From Paractinoplanes ovalisporus (GTDB lineage: Bacteria > Actinomycetota > Actinomycetes > Mycobacteriales > Micromonosporaceae): a stretch of 64,000 nt of DNA. The DNA is taken from the NCBI RefSeq assembly GCF_016834655.1, contig NZ_JAENHP010000004.1, positions 496,001 through 560,000 on the forward strand. The letters are read 5' to 3'. Under the pieces are notes generated by a model, which was not told where the DNA came from, made no database searches, and saw nothing but the letters and a program-made list of their open reading frames with translations. The position numbers and the translations under genes are program-made. Numbering within the stretch: position 1 is the stretch's first letter; each line of letters starts with the position of its first letter. Positions 54,829-63,675 of the stretch are shown piece by piece.

Positions 54829-57156
54829 GTGGGGAGGCAAGATTCACACGATGGTCCCGACTACGACGGCGTGTCCGAGTCGCATCGGGGCTCCGGAAAC
54901 GGTAACCCGGCGGCGGGCCCGGCCGGTGCGGCTTCGCCCCAGCCCGAAGCCACCGTCGACCTCAGGGGGCACATGGGGGCACAAAAGCCTCAACCGTCCC
55001 CCGAAACGGCCGTTGAGGCTGGTCGGGCGACCGTGTCGACGCCACCCGTTCGGCCGGAATCGGTGGCCGGTCGGGCACAGCTTTTGAGCGATCCGCAACA
55101 AGCGCCGCGGGGGTCCGTGCCCGCGCCGGAAAATCGCCAGGCGCCGCCGCCGTCGTCACCGCGCCCATTTGCCGACAGTTCCGACAATTCGCCGCCGAAC
55201 CCAGGTGGCGGTGGCCCGAGCGAAGTGGCGGCGCGGGCTCTGAGCAACGCTGGGGTCGAGCTGTCGGACCAGCCCTCCGCCGGTGAGCGGGCTCAGGGGG
55301 CCTGGGCGTCCGCGCCGGGCACCGCGGCCGTGGCCGGCGGCACCTATGGGCGGGCGTCCGTGCCGATCAACAACCTTCGGCCCACGTCACCGGCCCAGCC
55401 TGTGGTGCCGGACAGCGCCGCCCGGGCCGGCGGGGCGTCGAACGGTCCCGCTGAGGGTGCGGTCGCGCCGGGCTCGGGCCAAGAGGCGGACCAGGTCGCG
55501 CGAGGAGCGGCGGGGGTCGGGCCGGGAGTGGAGCACGCGGCCGCGCGCGGGGCGGCCGCCGTCGGAGCGGGGCCGAACGAGCGACCGGGGCCGGGCGGCG
55601 GGACTGATCTGCGCGCCCCGGGGGCCGGGGGCGGCGGGACCGATATGCGCGCCCCGGCAGCATCCCCCGCAGCGGGCCGCACGGCCGTGACCAACGACGC
55701 GGCCGGGCCAGGGACGGACGGGCGCGGTCGGAAATCCCGTACGAAATGGGTGGTGGCTCTTTCGGTCGTGATCGCCCTGGTCGTGGCGGCCGGCGTGGTC
55801 GGACTGGTGCGCCCGGGACCGGTGGCCGGGTGGCTGTCGGCCGAACCGACCAACACGCCCACGACAGCGCCGCCGACGCCCGACCCGTCGCCGACACCGG
55901 TGCTCGTGGCAGCCACCGGGGGAGGCGCGGCACTCACCGCCGACAGCGTGACAAGGGCCATCGACCCGCTGGTGAAGTCGACCGCGCTGGGGACCAAGGT
56001 GCACGTCGCGGTGCTGGACGTGGCCTCGGGCGAAGTGCTCTACGCGCGGAACGCCGACACCATGACCACGCCCGCCTCGACCACAAAACTGCTGACGGCG
56101 GCGGCGGTGCTGAGCTCGCGCGGGCCGTCGTACCGGCTGAGCACCCGGGTGGTCGCGGGCAGCCGGCCCGGTGAGGTGGTGCTGATCGGCGGCGGGGATC
56201 CGACGCTGGCCACCACCGCGAACAAGCTGTTCCCGGGGGCGGCGCGCCTCGACACGCTCGCGGCGCAGGTCAAGAAGGCGCTGGGGACGACCAAACCGAC
56301 CCGGGTGCTGTACGACATCTCGCTGTTCAGCGGGCCCGAGACGGCCCGGGGCTGGGACGGCAGCGACATCTCGTTCGGCCAGGTGTCGCGGATCCAGGCG
56401 CTGATGGTCAACGCGGGGCGGGTCAAGCCGATCCACAACGAGTTCGGCGGGGATCCGCGGTCGTCGAATCCGGCCGACGCGGCGGCCAAGGCGTTCGCGA
56501 AGATGCTCGGAGTGCCCTCGTCGGCTGTCAAAAAGGGCAAAGCTCCCGTGGCCGCCTCGGCCGCCGCGGGGGAGGTCGCGCCGGGCGCACCGCTGGGCGT
56601 GGTGCAGTCGCCGCCGATGGTGCAGCTCACCGACTGGATGCTCGAGCAGAGCGACAACACCGCGGCCGAGGCGCTGGGGCGGCAGGTCGCGATCGCCGGC
56701 GGCAAGCCGGGCACGTTCGACGACACCACCGAGGCGATCATCGGGCGGATCCGCGACCTCGGGCTGCCGGCCGACGAGGCCAACCTCTACGACGCGAGCG
56801 GGCTGTCGCGCAACAACGGGATCAGCCCGACGCTGCTGACGCAGTTGCTGGCCTTCGCCGCCTCGGGTGAGCAACCGGCCCTGAGCAGTATGTTCGGCGG
56901 GCTGCCGGTGGCCGGCTGGTCGGGCACGATGCTCAAGCGTTTCGTGAAGCCGCAGGCCAACCAGGTCGGCCAGGGTGTGGTGCGGGCCAAGACGGGGACG
57001 CTCAGCGGGGTCAACACGATGGCCGGGATGCTGACCACGGCCGACGGGCGGCTGCTGGTCTTCGCGATCATGGCGAGCGGGTCGGGGAACGCGGTTACCG
57101 GGCGGGCTGCGCTCGACCGGGTGGCGGCTCGTTTAGTTCAGTGTGATTGCAGTTGA
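54829..57156 (+). CDS. D-alanyl-D-alanine carboxypeptidase (S13, PBP4-type) with long disordered N-terminus
   Basis: 775 residues from GTG 54829, AGGAGGGG just upstream. Residues 1-300 are low-complexity Pro, Gly, Ala and Arg (for example DLRAPGAGGGGTDMRAPAAS); a membrane span at about 307-328 (WVVALSVVIALVVAAGVVGL) puts this long part in the cytoplasm. The extracellular S13 domain has SxxK in PASTTKLLTAAAVL (Ser about 416), SxN in LEQSDNTAAEAL and KTG in VRAKTGTLSGVN (Lys about 721). It removes or cleaves cross-links in peptidoglycan peptides. The 300-residue N-terminus is uncommon for DacB. Confidence 0.93.
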   Translation: MGRQDSHDGPDYDGVSESHRGSGNGNPAAGPAGAASPQPEATVDLRGHMGAQKPQPSPETAVEAGRATVSTPPVRPESVAGRAQLLSDPQQAPRGSVPAPENRQAPPPSSPRPFADSSDNSPPNPGGGGPSEVAARALSNAGVELSDQPSAGERAQGAWASAPGTAAVAGGTYGRASVPINNLRPTSPAQPVVPDSAARAGGASNGPAEGAVAPGSGQEADQVARGAAGVGPGVEHAAARGAAAVGAGPNERPGPGGGTDLRAPGAGGGGTDMRAPAASPAAGRTAVTNDAAGPGTDGRGRKSRTKWVVALSVVIALVVAAGVVGLVRPGPVAGWLSAEPTNTPTTAPPTPDPSPTPVLVAATGGGAALTADSVTRAIDPLVKSTALGTKVHVAVLDVASGEVLYARNADTMTTPASTTKLLTAAAVLSSRGPSYRLSTRVVAGSRPGEVVLIGGGDPTLATTANKLFPGAARLDTLAAQVKKALGTTKPTRVLYDISLFSGPETARGWDGSDISFGQVSRIQALMVNAGRVKPIHNEFGGDPRSSNPADAAAKAFAKMLGVPSSAVKKGKAPVAASAAAGEVAPGAPLGVVQSPPMVQLTDWMLEQSDNTAAEALGRQVAIAGGKPGTFDDTTEAIIGRIRDLGLPADEANLYDASGLSRNNGISPTLLTQLLAFAASGEQPALSSMFGGLPVAGWSGTMLKRFVKPQANQVGQGVVRAKTGTLSGVNTMAGMLTTADGRLLVFAIMASGSGNAVTGRAALDRVAARLVQCDCS

Positions 57157-57253
57157 TCCGGTTCGGGTGGCGGGTGGGGTGGTTGGACCGGGGGTGCTGA
57201 TCTCGGGGTTTCACCTGAGTCTGGGCTCGATTTCCGCGGGTACGGTGGGTGGC

Positions 57254-58315
57254 ATGGCGCAGTTCGTTGACTGGGATCTGGCCGCTGCGACCGCGGGCGC
57301 GCTCTCGAAATCCGGCCCCGCGGTCTCCTATGACGACGCGATGACGGTGGTGACCGAGCTGCGGAACCTCACCGACGAGGCCGCGGGCCACGTCGCGGCC
57401 TACACGGGCCTGAGTTCGCAGGTCGAGGTGCCGCCCGTCCGGGTGGTCGACCGCAAGGACTGGGCCGCGGTCAACATCGAGGGCCTCAAACAGGTGATCA
57501 TCCCGCTGGTGACCCGGCTCTCCGGCGACAAGCAGCCGGGCGGCCTGGCCGACGCGATCGGCTCGCGGGTCACCGGCGTGCAGGCCGGCACCATCCTGGC
57601 CTATCTCTCCGGCCGGGTCCTCGGGCAGTACGAGGTGTTCTCCGGCAACCCGGGCCAGCTGCTGCTCAACGCGCCGAACATCGTCGAGGTCGAGCGCAAG
57701 CTGGGCGCCGACCCGCGTGACTTCCGGCTCTGGGTCTGCCTGCACGAGGTCACCCACCGCACCCAGTTCACCGCCGTCCCGTGGATGCGCGGCTATTTCC
57801 TGGGCGAGGTGCAGGCCTTCGTCGACGCCTCGCAGAGCACCGAACACATCCTCGAGCGCATGCGCCGGGGTGTCGCCACGCTCTCCGACGCGCTGCGCGA
57901 CCCGGAAAGCCGCTCCTCGGTGCTCGACATCGTGCAGACGCCGGCGCAGAAGGCCGTGCTCGACCGCCTGACCGCGCTGATGACCCTGCTCGAGGGTCAC
58001 GCCGAGTTCGTGATGGACGGCGTCGGCCCCGACGTGATCCCGAGCGTCGAGTCGATCCGGGCCAAGTTCAACCGCCGGCGCGAGACCGGCAACCCCCTCG
58101 AGAAGGCGGTACGGCGGCTGCTCGGCATCGAGGTCAAGATGCGGCAGTACGCCGAGGGCCGCAAGTTTGTGCACGGCGTGGTCGAGCGGGTCGGCATGGA
58201 CGGCTTCAACAAGATCTTCGACTCGCCGCTGACCCTGCCGCGGCTCGACGAGCTCGGCGACCCCGACGCCTGGGTGACCCGGGTGCACGGGTCGCAGCCC
58301 GCGATCGGCGGGTAG
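57254..58315 (+). CDS. Zinc-dependent metalloprotease (actinobacterial DUF2342 type)
   Basis: 353 residues from ATG 57254 (MAQFVDWDLAAATAGALS); the frame is open back to 57143 but overlaps the preceding gene. The zinc motif is LHEVTHRTQF, giving HEVTH, with a later Glu in LLEGHAEFVMDGV as probable third ligand. Length and the VPWMRGYF and GIEVKMRQYAEGRKF segments match the coenzyme F420 biosynthesis-associated/zinc-metallopeptidase family (place of Rv3626c). Its TAG stop overlaps the tilS start by one base (TAGTG). Confidence 0.9.
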   Translation: MAQFVDWDLAAATAGALSKSGPAVSYDDAMTVVTELRNLTDEAAGHVAAYTGLSSQVEVPPVRVVDRKDWAAVNIEGLKQVIIPLVTRLSGDKQPGGLADAIGSRVTGVQAGTILAYLSGRVLGQYEVFSGNPGQLLLNAPNIVEVERKLGADPRDFRLWVCLHEVTHRTQFTAVPWMRGYFLGEVQAFVDASQSTEHILERMRRGVATLSDALRDPESRSSVLDIVQTPAQKAVLDRLTALMTLLEGHAEFVMDGVGPDVIPSVESIRAKFNRRRETGNPLEKAVRRLLGIEVKMRQYAEGRKFVHGVVERVGMDGFNKIFDSPLTLPRLDELGDPDAWVTRVHGSQPAIGG

Positions 58316-59352
58316 TGGCCCGGATCCCGCCCGCCGTCGCCGCGGTGCGGCTGGCCGTGCGCCGGGCCCTGCCCGCGGACGGCCTGGTCCTGGTGGCGTG
58401 CTCGGGCGGGGCGGATTCGCTGGCGCTGGCCGCGGCGGCCCGGTTCGTCGGGGCCGACGTCGGTCTGGTGACGGTTGATCACGGGCTGCAGGCCGGTTCG
58501 GCCGAGCGGGCCGCCGAGCTGGCCGCATGGGCGTCCGGGGCGGGGTTCGCGCCGGTGCTGGTCGAGACGGTGTCGGTGGCCGGACGGCCCGGCGGACCGG
58601 AGGCGGCGGCTCGAACGGCCCGGTATGAGGCGTTGGCGGCCGCGGCCGAGCGGGCCGGGGCGGTGGCGGTGCTGCTCGGGCACACCCGCGACGATCAGGC
58701 CGAGACGGTGCTGCTGGCGCTGGCCCGGGGTGCGGGGCCGCGCGGACTGTCCGGGATGCCGGCCCGCAAGGGGATCTTCGTGCGGCCACTGCTCGACGTG
58801 GCCCGGGCCGACACGCGCAAGGCCTGCGCCGCTCACGGGCCGGCGCCATGGGAGGACCCCCAGAACTCGGATCCGGCGTTCGCACGTTCCCGCGTACGGG
58901 GAAAGGCTCTTCCCGCCCTTGTCGAGGCGCTCGGCCCAGCGGTCGTGGCCAATCTGGCTCGGTCGGCGTCGATGATCGCGGCCGACAACGAGGCGCTGGA
59001 CGAGCTGGCCGCGGCGGTCCTGTGGAAAACCGAGGCACGGCTGTGGACAACCGAGCAGCCCGCACTTGACACCGGTGTAGGTTCCGAGCTCTCCCAGGGC
59101 GGGTGGGGGAGGCGGTGGCTGCTCCCCGACAAGCTGGAGATTTCTGATTTGTCGGGTATGCGGATGGCGGTTCGACGGCGAGTGCTGCACATGTGGGCGC
59201 GGGAGCTCGGCGCGCCCGGAGGTGCCCTGTCGCATCGGCATGTCGAGGCGCTCGACGCCCTCGTCACCGATTGGCGCGGCCAGGGTGCCGTACACCTCCC
59301 GGGGGGCATTCGGGTCGTCCGCGACCACGGCGCACTCGTTCGAGTGCCCTGA
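58315..59352 (+). CDS. tilS: tRNA(Ile)-lysidine synthase
   Basis: 345 residues from GTG 58315, sharing one base with the previous stop. It converts the wobble C of tRNA-Ile(CAU) to lysidine using ATP. The PP-loop is VLVACSGGADSLALAAAA; TVDHGLQAGSA and LLGHTRDDQAETVLLALARG are core motifs, as is PWEDPQNSDPAFARSRVR. The C-terminal domain is short, as in actinobacteria. Downstream of it, hpt follows after 138 bp, the order tilS-hpt-ftsH-folE being conserved. Confidence 0.95.
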   Translation: MARIPPAVAAVRLAVRRALPADGLVLVACSGGADSLALAAAARFVGADVGLVTVDHGLQAGSAERAAELAAWASGAGFAPVLVETVSVAGRPGGPEAAARTARYEALAAAAERAGAVAVLLGHTRDDQAETVLLALARGAGPRGLSGMPARKGIFVRPLLDVARADTRKACAAHGPAPWEDPQNSDPAFARSRVRGKALPALVEALGPAVVANLARSASMIAADNEALDELAAAVLWKTEARLWTTEQPALDTGVGSELSQGGWGRRWLLPDKLEISDLSGMRMAVRRRVLHMWARELGAPGGALSHRHVEALDALVTDWRGQGAVHLPGGIRVVRDHGALVRVP

Positions 59353-59490
59353 TCGCCTGTGAGAGTTGTCACTCCGGTTGTCGGATTTGGCGGTCGAGCT
59401 GGGCGGAAGAGGCGGTTTTCCTGCGGTTAGGCCGCAGTTGATCGCCGCCCCGTGCGGCGGACGGCAACCTTCATGCGGCACGCTGGGGCC

Positions 59491-60066
59491 ATGGCTGACG
59501 GGTCCTGGTACGACGCCGACATCGACCACGTGATCATCTCCGAGGAGCAGATCCGGGAAAAGATCGCCGAACTGGCGAAGCAGGTCTCCGCCGACCACGC
59601 GGACGCCGAAGAGGGCATCCTGCTGGTCTGCGTGCTCAAGGGTGCGGTCATGTTCATGGCCGACTTCGCCCGCGCGCTGGGCAACCACGGTCCCTCCACC
59701 GAGATGGAGTTCATGGCGGTCTCGTCCTACGGGCAGGGCACCACGTCGTCCGGCGTCGTGCGCATCCTCAAGGACCTCGACCGCGACATCACCGGCCGGC
59801 ACGTGGTCGTGGTGGAAGACATCGTCGACTCCGGTCTCACCCTGTCGTGGCTGATGAAGTACCTGCAGTCGCGCTCCGCGGCCAGCGTCGAGGTGGTCGC
59901 CCTGTTCCGCAAGCCCGACGCGGTGAAGGTGCAGGTCCCGGTGAAGTACGTGGGCTTCGACATCCCGAACGAGTTCGTCGTCGGTTACGGTCTGGACTTC
60001 GCCGAGCGCTACCGCGAGCTTCCGTACGTGGGTGTGCTGAAGCCCGAGGTCTACGCCCGTAGCTGA
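59491..60066 (+). CDS. hpt: Hypoxanthine phosphoribosyltransferase
   Basis: 191 residues from ATG 59491 (MADGSWYDADIDHVIISEEQ); further upstream in-frame starts lack support. Salvages hypoxanthine and guanine with PRPP. The PRPP motif is VVVVEDIVDSGLTLSWL; LLVCVLKGAVMFMADFARAL and SSYGQGTTSSG are the other active-site loops; PNEFVVGYGLDFAERYRELP ends the fold. In many bacteria it interacts functionally with TilS and FtsH, next to which it lies. Confidence 0.96.
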   Translation: MADGSWYDADIDHVIISEEQIREKIAELAKQVSADHADAEEGILLVCVLKGAVMFMADFARALGNHGPSTEMEFMAVSSYGQGTTSSGVVRILKDLDRDITGRHVVVVEDIVDSGLTLSWLMKYLQSRSAASVEVVALFRKPDAVKVQVPVKYVGFDIPNEFVVGYGLDFAERYRELPYVGVLKPEVYARS

Positions 60067-60322
60067 ACCGTTTCTCAGCCTCTTCTCAGAAATCCGTCCT
60101 TATGGGCGGTTTTGCCACTAAAGCTTGCTGAACGGGCGACGGCCTGCGGATGTCCGGGCAGCGGGCTCACGGGTTCGCAACCGGCACCCACGGTGTACCG
60201 TCGAGTGACCGATGGCGCAGTGTCACAAGCGCCGGAGGGGCCGGGACGGCATCGTCGGACCGGGGCCGCCGGTGGGCGGCACGTTGAGGTGACCAGGACG
60301 CCGATCAGGAGGGTCCGGGCGC

Positions 60323-62359
60323 TTGGCGCCCGACAAGAGTATGGAACGTACGCGTTTCTTCCGCCGCCCGGTGGTCTGGATCATTCTGGTGATCATCGGC
60401 GTGATTGCGCTGAGCTCGTTCTTCACCAGTGGTCCGAGCTACCAGCGCGTAGATACCTCGGTGGCGCTCGAGCGCCTGAACCAGCCCGGCATCGAGAAGG
60501 TCGTCCAGAAGGACAAGGAGCAGACGCTCCAGATCGATCTCGCCTCGCCCGAGCGGTTCGAGGGCAAGACCACCGACAAGATCGAGACCCAGTACCCGTA
60601 CGAGGTCACGCAGTCGATCTGGAACGAGGTGCAGGAAGCCAAGACCGCGGGCCGGATCACCGGCACGATCAACGCCACCGTCTCGGGCGACAACATCCTC
60701 TTCAGCCTGCTGATCAACCTGCTGCCGATCGCGATCCTCGTGATCCTGCTGCTGCTGTTCATGTCGCAGATGCAGGGTGGCGGCTCGCGGGTGCTCAACT
60801 TCGGCAAGTCCAAGGCGAAGATGATCACCAAGGACACGCCCAAGACGACGTTCGCCGACGTGGCGGGCTCGGAAGAGGCGGTCCAGGAGCTGCACGAGAT
60901 CAAGGACTTCCTGCAGAACCCGGCGAAGTACCAGGCTCTCGGCGCCAAGATCCCGAAGGGCGTGCTGCTCTTCGGCCCGCCCGGAACCGGTAAGACGCTG
61001 CTGGCCCGCGCGGTCGCCGGCGAGGCCGGGGTGCCGTTCTACTCGATCTCCGGTTCCGACTTCGTCGAGATGTTCGTCGGTGTCGGCGCCAGCCGTGTCC
61101 GCGACCTGTTCGAGCAGGCCAAGTCGAACGCGCCGGCGATCGTCTTCGTCGACGAGATCGACGCCGTCGGCCGTCACCGCGGCGCCGGCATGGGCGGCGG
61201 TCACGACGAGCGCGAGCAGACGCTCAACCAGCTGCTCGTCGAGATGGACGGCTTCGACACCAAGGGCGGGGTCATCCTGATCGCGGCCACCAACCGGCCC
61301 GACATCCTCGACCCGGCCCTGCTGCGCCCCGGCCGTTTCGACCGCCAGATCCCGGTCGACAACCCGGACATGGAGGGTCGCAAGCAGATCCTGCGGGTGC
61401 ACGCCAAGGGCAAGCCGTTCACGCCCGACGTCGACCTCGACTCGGTGGCCCGCCGCACGCCGGGCTTCTCCGGCGCCGACCTGGCCAACGTGATCAACGA
61501 AGCCGCGCTGCTCACCGCGCGTAACGAGAAGCGGGCGATCTCCAACGAGTTCCTCGAGGAGTCGATCGACCGCGTCATCGCCGGCCCCGAGCGCCGCACC
61601 CGGGCGATGAGCGACAACGAGAAGAAGATCACCGCGTACCACGAGGGTGGTCACGCGCTGGTGGCCTACGCGTTGCCGCACTCCGCGCCGGTGCACAAGG
61701 TGACGATCCTGCCGCGTGGCCGCTCGCTGGGTCACACGCTGGTGCTGCCGACCGAAGACAAGTACACCCAGACCCGCGCCGAGATGATCGACACCCTGGC
61801 CTACGCGCTGGGTGGCCGGGCCGCCGAGGAGCTCGTCTTCCACGAGCCCACCACCGGCGCCGGCAACGACATCGAGAAGGCGTCCGGCCTGGCCCGGGCC
61901 ATGGTCACCCAGTACGGCATGAGCTCCAAGCTCGGTGCGGTGAAGTACGGCACCAGCGGCGACGAGCCGTTCATGGGTCGCAACATGGGTCACGAGCGGG
62001 ACTACTCCGACTCGGTGGCGGCCGACATCGACGCCGAGGTGCGCGCGCTGATCGAGCTGGCGCACGACGAGGCGTGGGAGATCCTGGTCGAATACCGGGA
62101 CGTCCTCGACAGCATGGTCCTCGAGCTGATGGAGAAGGAGACCATCACCCGCGAGGACATGGATCGGATCTGTGTCCGGGTGGTCAAGCGCCCGCCGATG
62201 TCGCCGTTCAACGGCTTCGGCAAGCGCCTGCCCTCCGAGGCGCCCCCGGTGCTGACCCCGGCCGAGCGCGACAAGCTCAAGGCGCAGGCCGAGGCGGACG
62301 GACAGATCGCTGTCGGGCCCAACCCGAACGGCAGCAGCAGCTCGGAAGGCAGCAACTGA
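60323..62359 (+). CDS. ftsH: ATP-dependent zinc metalloprotease FtsH
   Basis: 678 residues. TTG 60323 has AGGAGGG nine nt upstream and is preferred; ATG 60341 is in frame but 27 nt from that site. Membrane-bound AAA protease for quality control. Two spans ([37 protein letters not shown]) flank a short outer domain. Walker A is [13 protein letters not shown] (about 217-229), Walker [13 protein letters not shown], the second region of homology [19 protein letters not shown], and the zinc site HEGGH near residue 440. The Gly/Ser-rich end (SSSSEGSN) precedes folE, whose coding start overlaps the stop. Confidence 0.96.
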   Translation: MAPDKSMERTRFFRRPVVWIILVIIGVIALSSFFTSGPSYQRVDTSVALERLNQPGIEKVVQKDKEQTLQIDLASPERFEGKTTDKIETQYPYEVTQSIWNEVQEAKTAGRITGTINATVSGDNILFSLLINLLPIAILVILLLLFMSQMQGGGSRVLNFGKSKAKMITKDTPKTTFADVAGSEEAVQELHEIKDFLQNPAKYQALGAKIPKGVLLFGPPGTGKTLLARAVAGEAGVPFYSISGSDFVEMFVGVGASRVRDLFEQAKSNAPAIVFVDEIDAVGRHRGAGMGGGHDEREQTLNQLLVEMDGFDTKGGVILIAATNRPDILDPALLRPGRFDRQIPVDNPDMEGRKQILRVHAKGKPFTPDVDLDSVARRTPGFSGADLANVINEAALLTARNEKRAISNEFLEESIDRVIAGPERRTRAMSDNEKKITAYHEGGHALVAYALPHSAPVHKVTILPRGRSLGHTLVLPTEDKYTQTRAEMIDTLAYALGGRAAEELVFHEPTTGAGNDIEKASGLARAMVTQYGMSSKLGAVKYGTSGDEPFMGRNMGHERDYSDSVAADIDAEVRALIELAHDEAWEILVEYRDVLDSMVLELMEKETITREDMDRICVRVVKRPPMSPFNGFGKRLPSEAPPVLTPAERDKLKAQAEADGQIAVGPNPNGSSSSEGSN

Positions 62360-63003
62360 TAAGCGACGACGACGAGCTCGACTATCTCGCCGCCCGCCTG
62401 GTCGACGGCAAGCTCACCGGTGCTCCGGTCGAGCAGGCCGTCGACCTCGGGCGGATCGAGAAGGCGGTTCGCGAGATCCTCATCGCGGTCGGCGAAGATC
62501 CCGACCGCGACGGGCTCGAACGCACCCCGGCCCGGGTGGCCCGGGCCTATGCGGAGTTGTTCGCCGGCCTGCGGGTCGACCCGGCCGACGTGCTGCGGAC
62601 GACGTTCGAGGCCGACCACGAAGAGATGGTGCTCGTCCGCGACATCGAAGTGATGAGCATGTGCGAGCACCACCTGCTGCCCTTCAAGGGCGTGGCGCAC
62701 ATCGGCTACATCCCCGGCCCGCACGGCCGGATCACCGGGCTCTCCAAGCTGGCCCGCCTGGTCGAGGTCTACGCCCGCCGGCCCCAGGTGCAGGAGAGGC
62801 TGACCTCGCAGATCGCCGACCTGCTGATGGAGAAGCTGGACGCGCGCGGGGCGATCGTGGTGCTCGAGTGCGAGCACCTGTGCATGGAGATGCGCGGCAT
62901 CCGCAAGGTGGGGGCCCGTACGGTCACCTCGGCGGTGCGCGGGGCCTACCAGACCGACGCCAAGGTGCGCGCCGAGGCGATGGCGCTGATCAACGCCCGC
63001 TGA
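62359..63003 (+). CDS. folE: GTP cyclohydrolase I with non-canonical start
   Basis: About 214 residues. Makes dihydroneopterin triphosphate from GTP, first step of folate synthesis. Zinc ligands are in [12 protein letters not shown] (Cys, His) and [12 protein letters not shown] (Cys); [20 protein letters not shown] and the end [16 protein letters not shown] are typical. No ATG, GTG or TTG exists in frame between the ftsH stop and conserved sequence. The best site is ATA 62359 or CTG 62356, with GGAAGG at 62344-62349, 9 or 6 nt upstream. ATA fits an ATG to ATA change in a TGATG overlap; a base-call error is the main alternative. Confidence 0.9.
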   Translation: MSDDDELDYLAARLVDGKLTGAPVEQAVDLGRIEKAVREILIAVGEDPDRDGLERTPARVARAYAELFAGLRVDPADVLRTTFEADHEEMVLVRDIEVMSMCEHHLLPFKGVAHIGYIPGPHGRITGLSKLARLVEVYARRPQVQERLTSQIADLLMEKLDARGAIVVLECEHLCMEMRGIRKVGARTVTSAVRGAYQTDAKVRAEAMALINAR

Positions 63004-63030
63004 CGTCTGGGCCCGGAATTTCCGCCCGTC

Positions 63031-63113
63031 GGCGTTCCCGCGCGGCATCTCTCACGCGGCGTTTCCCGCGCGGCATCTCTCATGCGGCGTTTCCCGCGCG
63101 GCATCTCTCACGC
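63031..63113. repeat. Three 28-bp tandem repeats at folE/CMD 3' ends
   Basis: Copies at 63031-63057 (27 bp), 63058-63085 and 63086-63113, each GGCGTTTCCCGCGCGGCATC followed by TCTCA(C/T)GC. The third copy contains the stop of the convergent CMD gene. Could mark slippage or a shared 3' element. Confidence 0.9.
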
Positions 63114-63611
63114 GCGGACCATGCGGTTGGCCAGGGTCGACATCGTGTACGTCCCGATGCCCAGCACCACCTCGAGCGCGTTGCGCCGCGTGTAGCCGGC
63201 CGCCAGGAACTCGGTCATCTGGTCGTCGGGCACCTCGCCGGCCGTGGCCAGCACCCGCAGCGTGAATTCCCGCAACGCCGCCAGCCGGGGGTCGTCCGGC
63301 GTTTCCCCCGTACGCAGGGCGGCGATCAGCCTCGCGTCGGCGCCCAGTGTGCGCAGGCGGCCGGTGTGCATGGCCAGGCAGACGCGGCACTGGTTGCGGG
63401 CCGCGATCACCATGACCACCACCTCGCGGGCCAACGGGTCGAGTGTGCTCGCCTCGAACAGGTTGCTGGCCTGCAGAAACCCGCCGAGCATCTCGGGCGA
63501 CTCGGCGAGCAGGCCGACCGCGCCGGGCAGGTGGCCCAGGTGCTGCACCGTCGATTCGATCAGCGGCCGGGACGCGGCCGGGGCGGACTCCAGGGTGTGC
63601 GGGGTGAACAT
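63108..63611 (-). CDS. Carboxymuconolactone decarboxylase/AhpD-like protein
   Basis: 167 residues from ATG 63611-63609 with GGAGG just upstream (GGAGGAACG). The all-helical AhpD/CMD fold is recognised by AARNQCRVCLAMHTGRLRTLG, with Cys75-x2-Cys78 and His82, the thiol relay of AhpD-type hydroperoxidases. Without the ring-cleavage residues, a peroxidase or redox role is likelier than decarboxylation. It is divergent from a MarR gene with 64 bp between the starts, and operator-like repeats fill that space, suggesting MarR control by oxidants or a small ligand. Confidence 0.9.
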   Translation of the reverse strand: MFTPHTLESAPAASRPLIESTVQHLGHLPGAVGLLAESPEMLGGFLQASNLFEASTLDPLAREVVVMVIAARNQCRVCLAMHTGRLRTLGADARLIAALRTGETPDDPRLAALREFTLRVLATAGEVPDDQMTEFLAAGYTRRNALEVVLGIGTYTMSTLANRMVRA

Positions 63612-63620
63612 CGTTCCTCC

Positions 63621-63674
63621 GGTAAACTCGTCAACGTGGTTGTCGAAACAGTAAACCAGGTTGTCGAGTTTGCC
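63621..63674. promoter_or_regulatory. MarR operator candidate
   Basis: Inverted repeat with 15-bp arms (63621-63635 and 63660-63674, two mismatches, core AAACTCG/CGAGTTT) and a direct repeat GGTTGTCGA at 63638 and 63659, 21 bp apart (two helical turns). It fills the CMD/MarR divergent promoter region. Confidence 0.6.
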
Positions 63675-63675
63675 A

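Noticed and set aside
63031..63113. Tandem 28-bp units as a CRISPR array.
   Set aside because: The copies are directly adjacent with no spacers and there are no cas genes.
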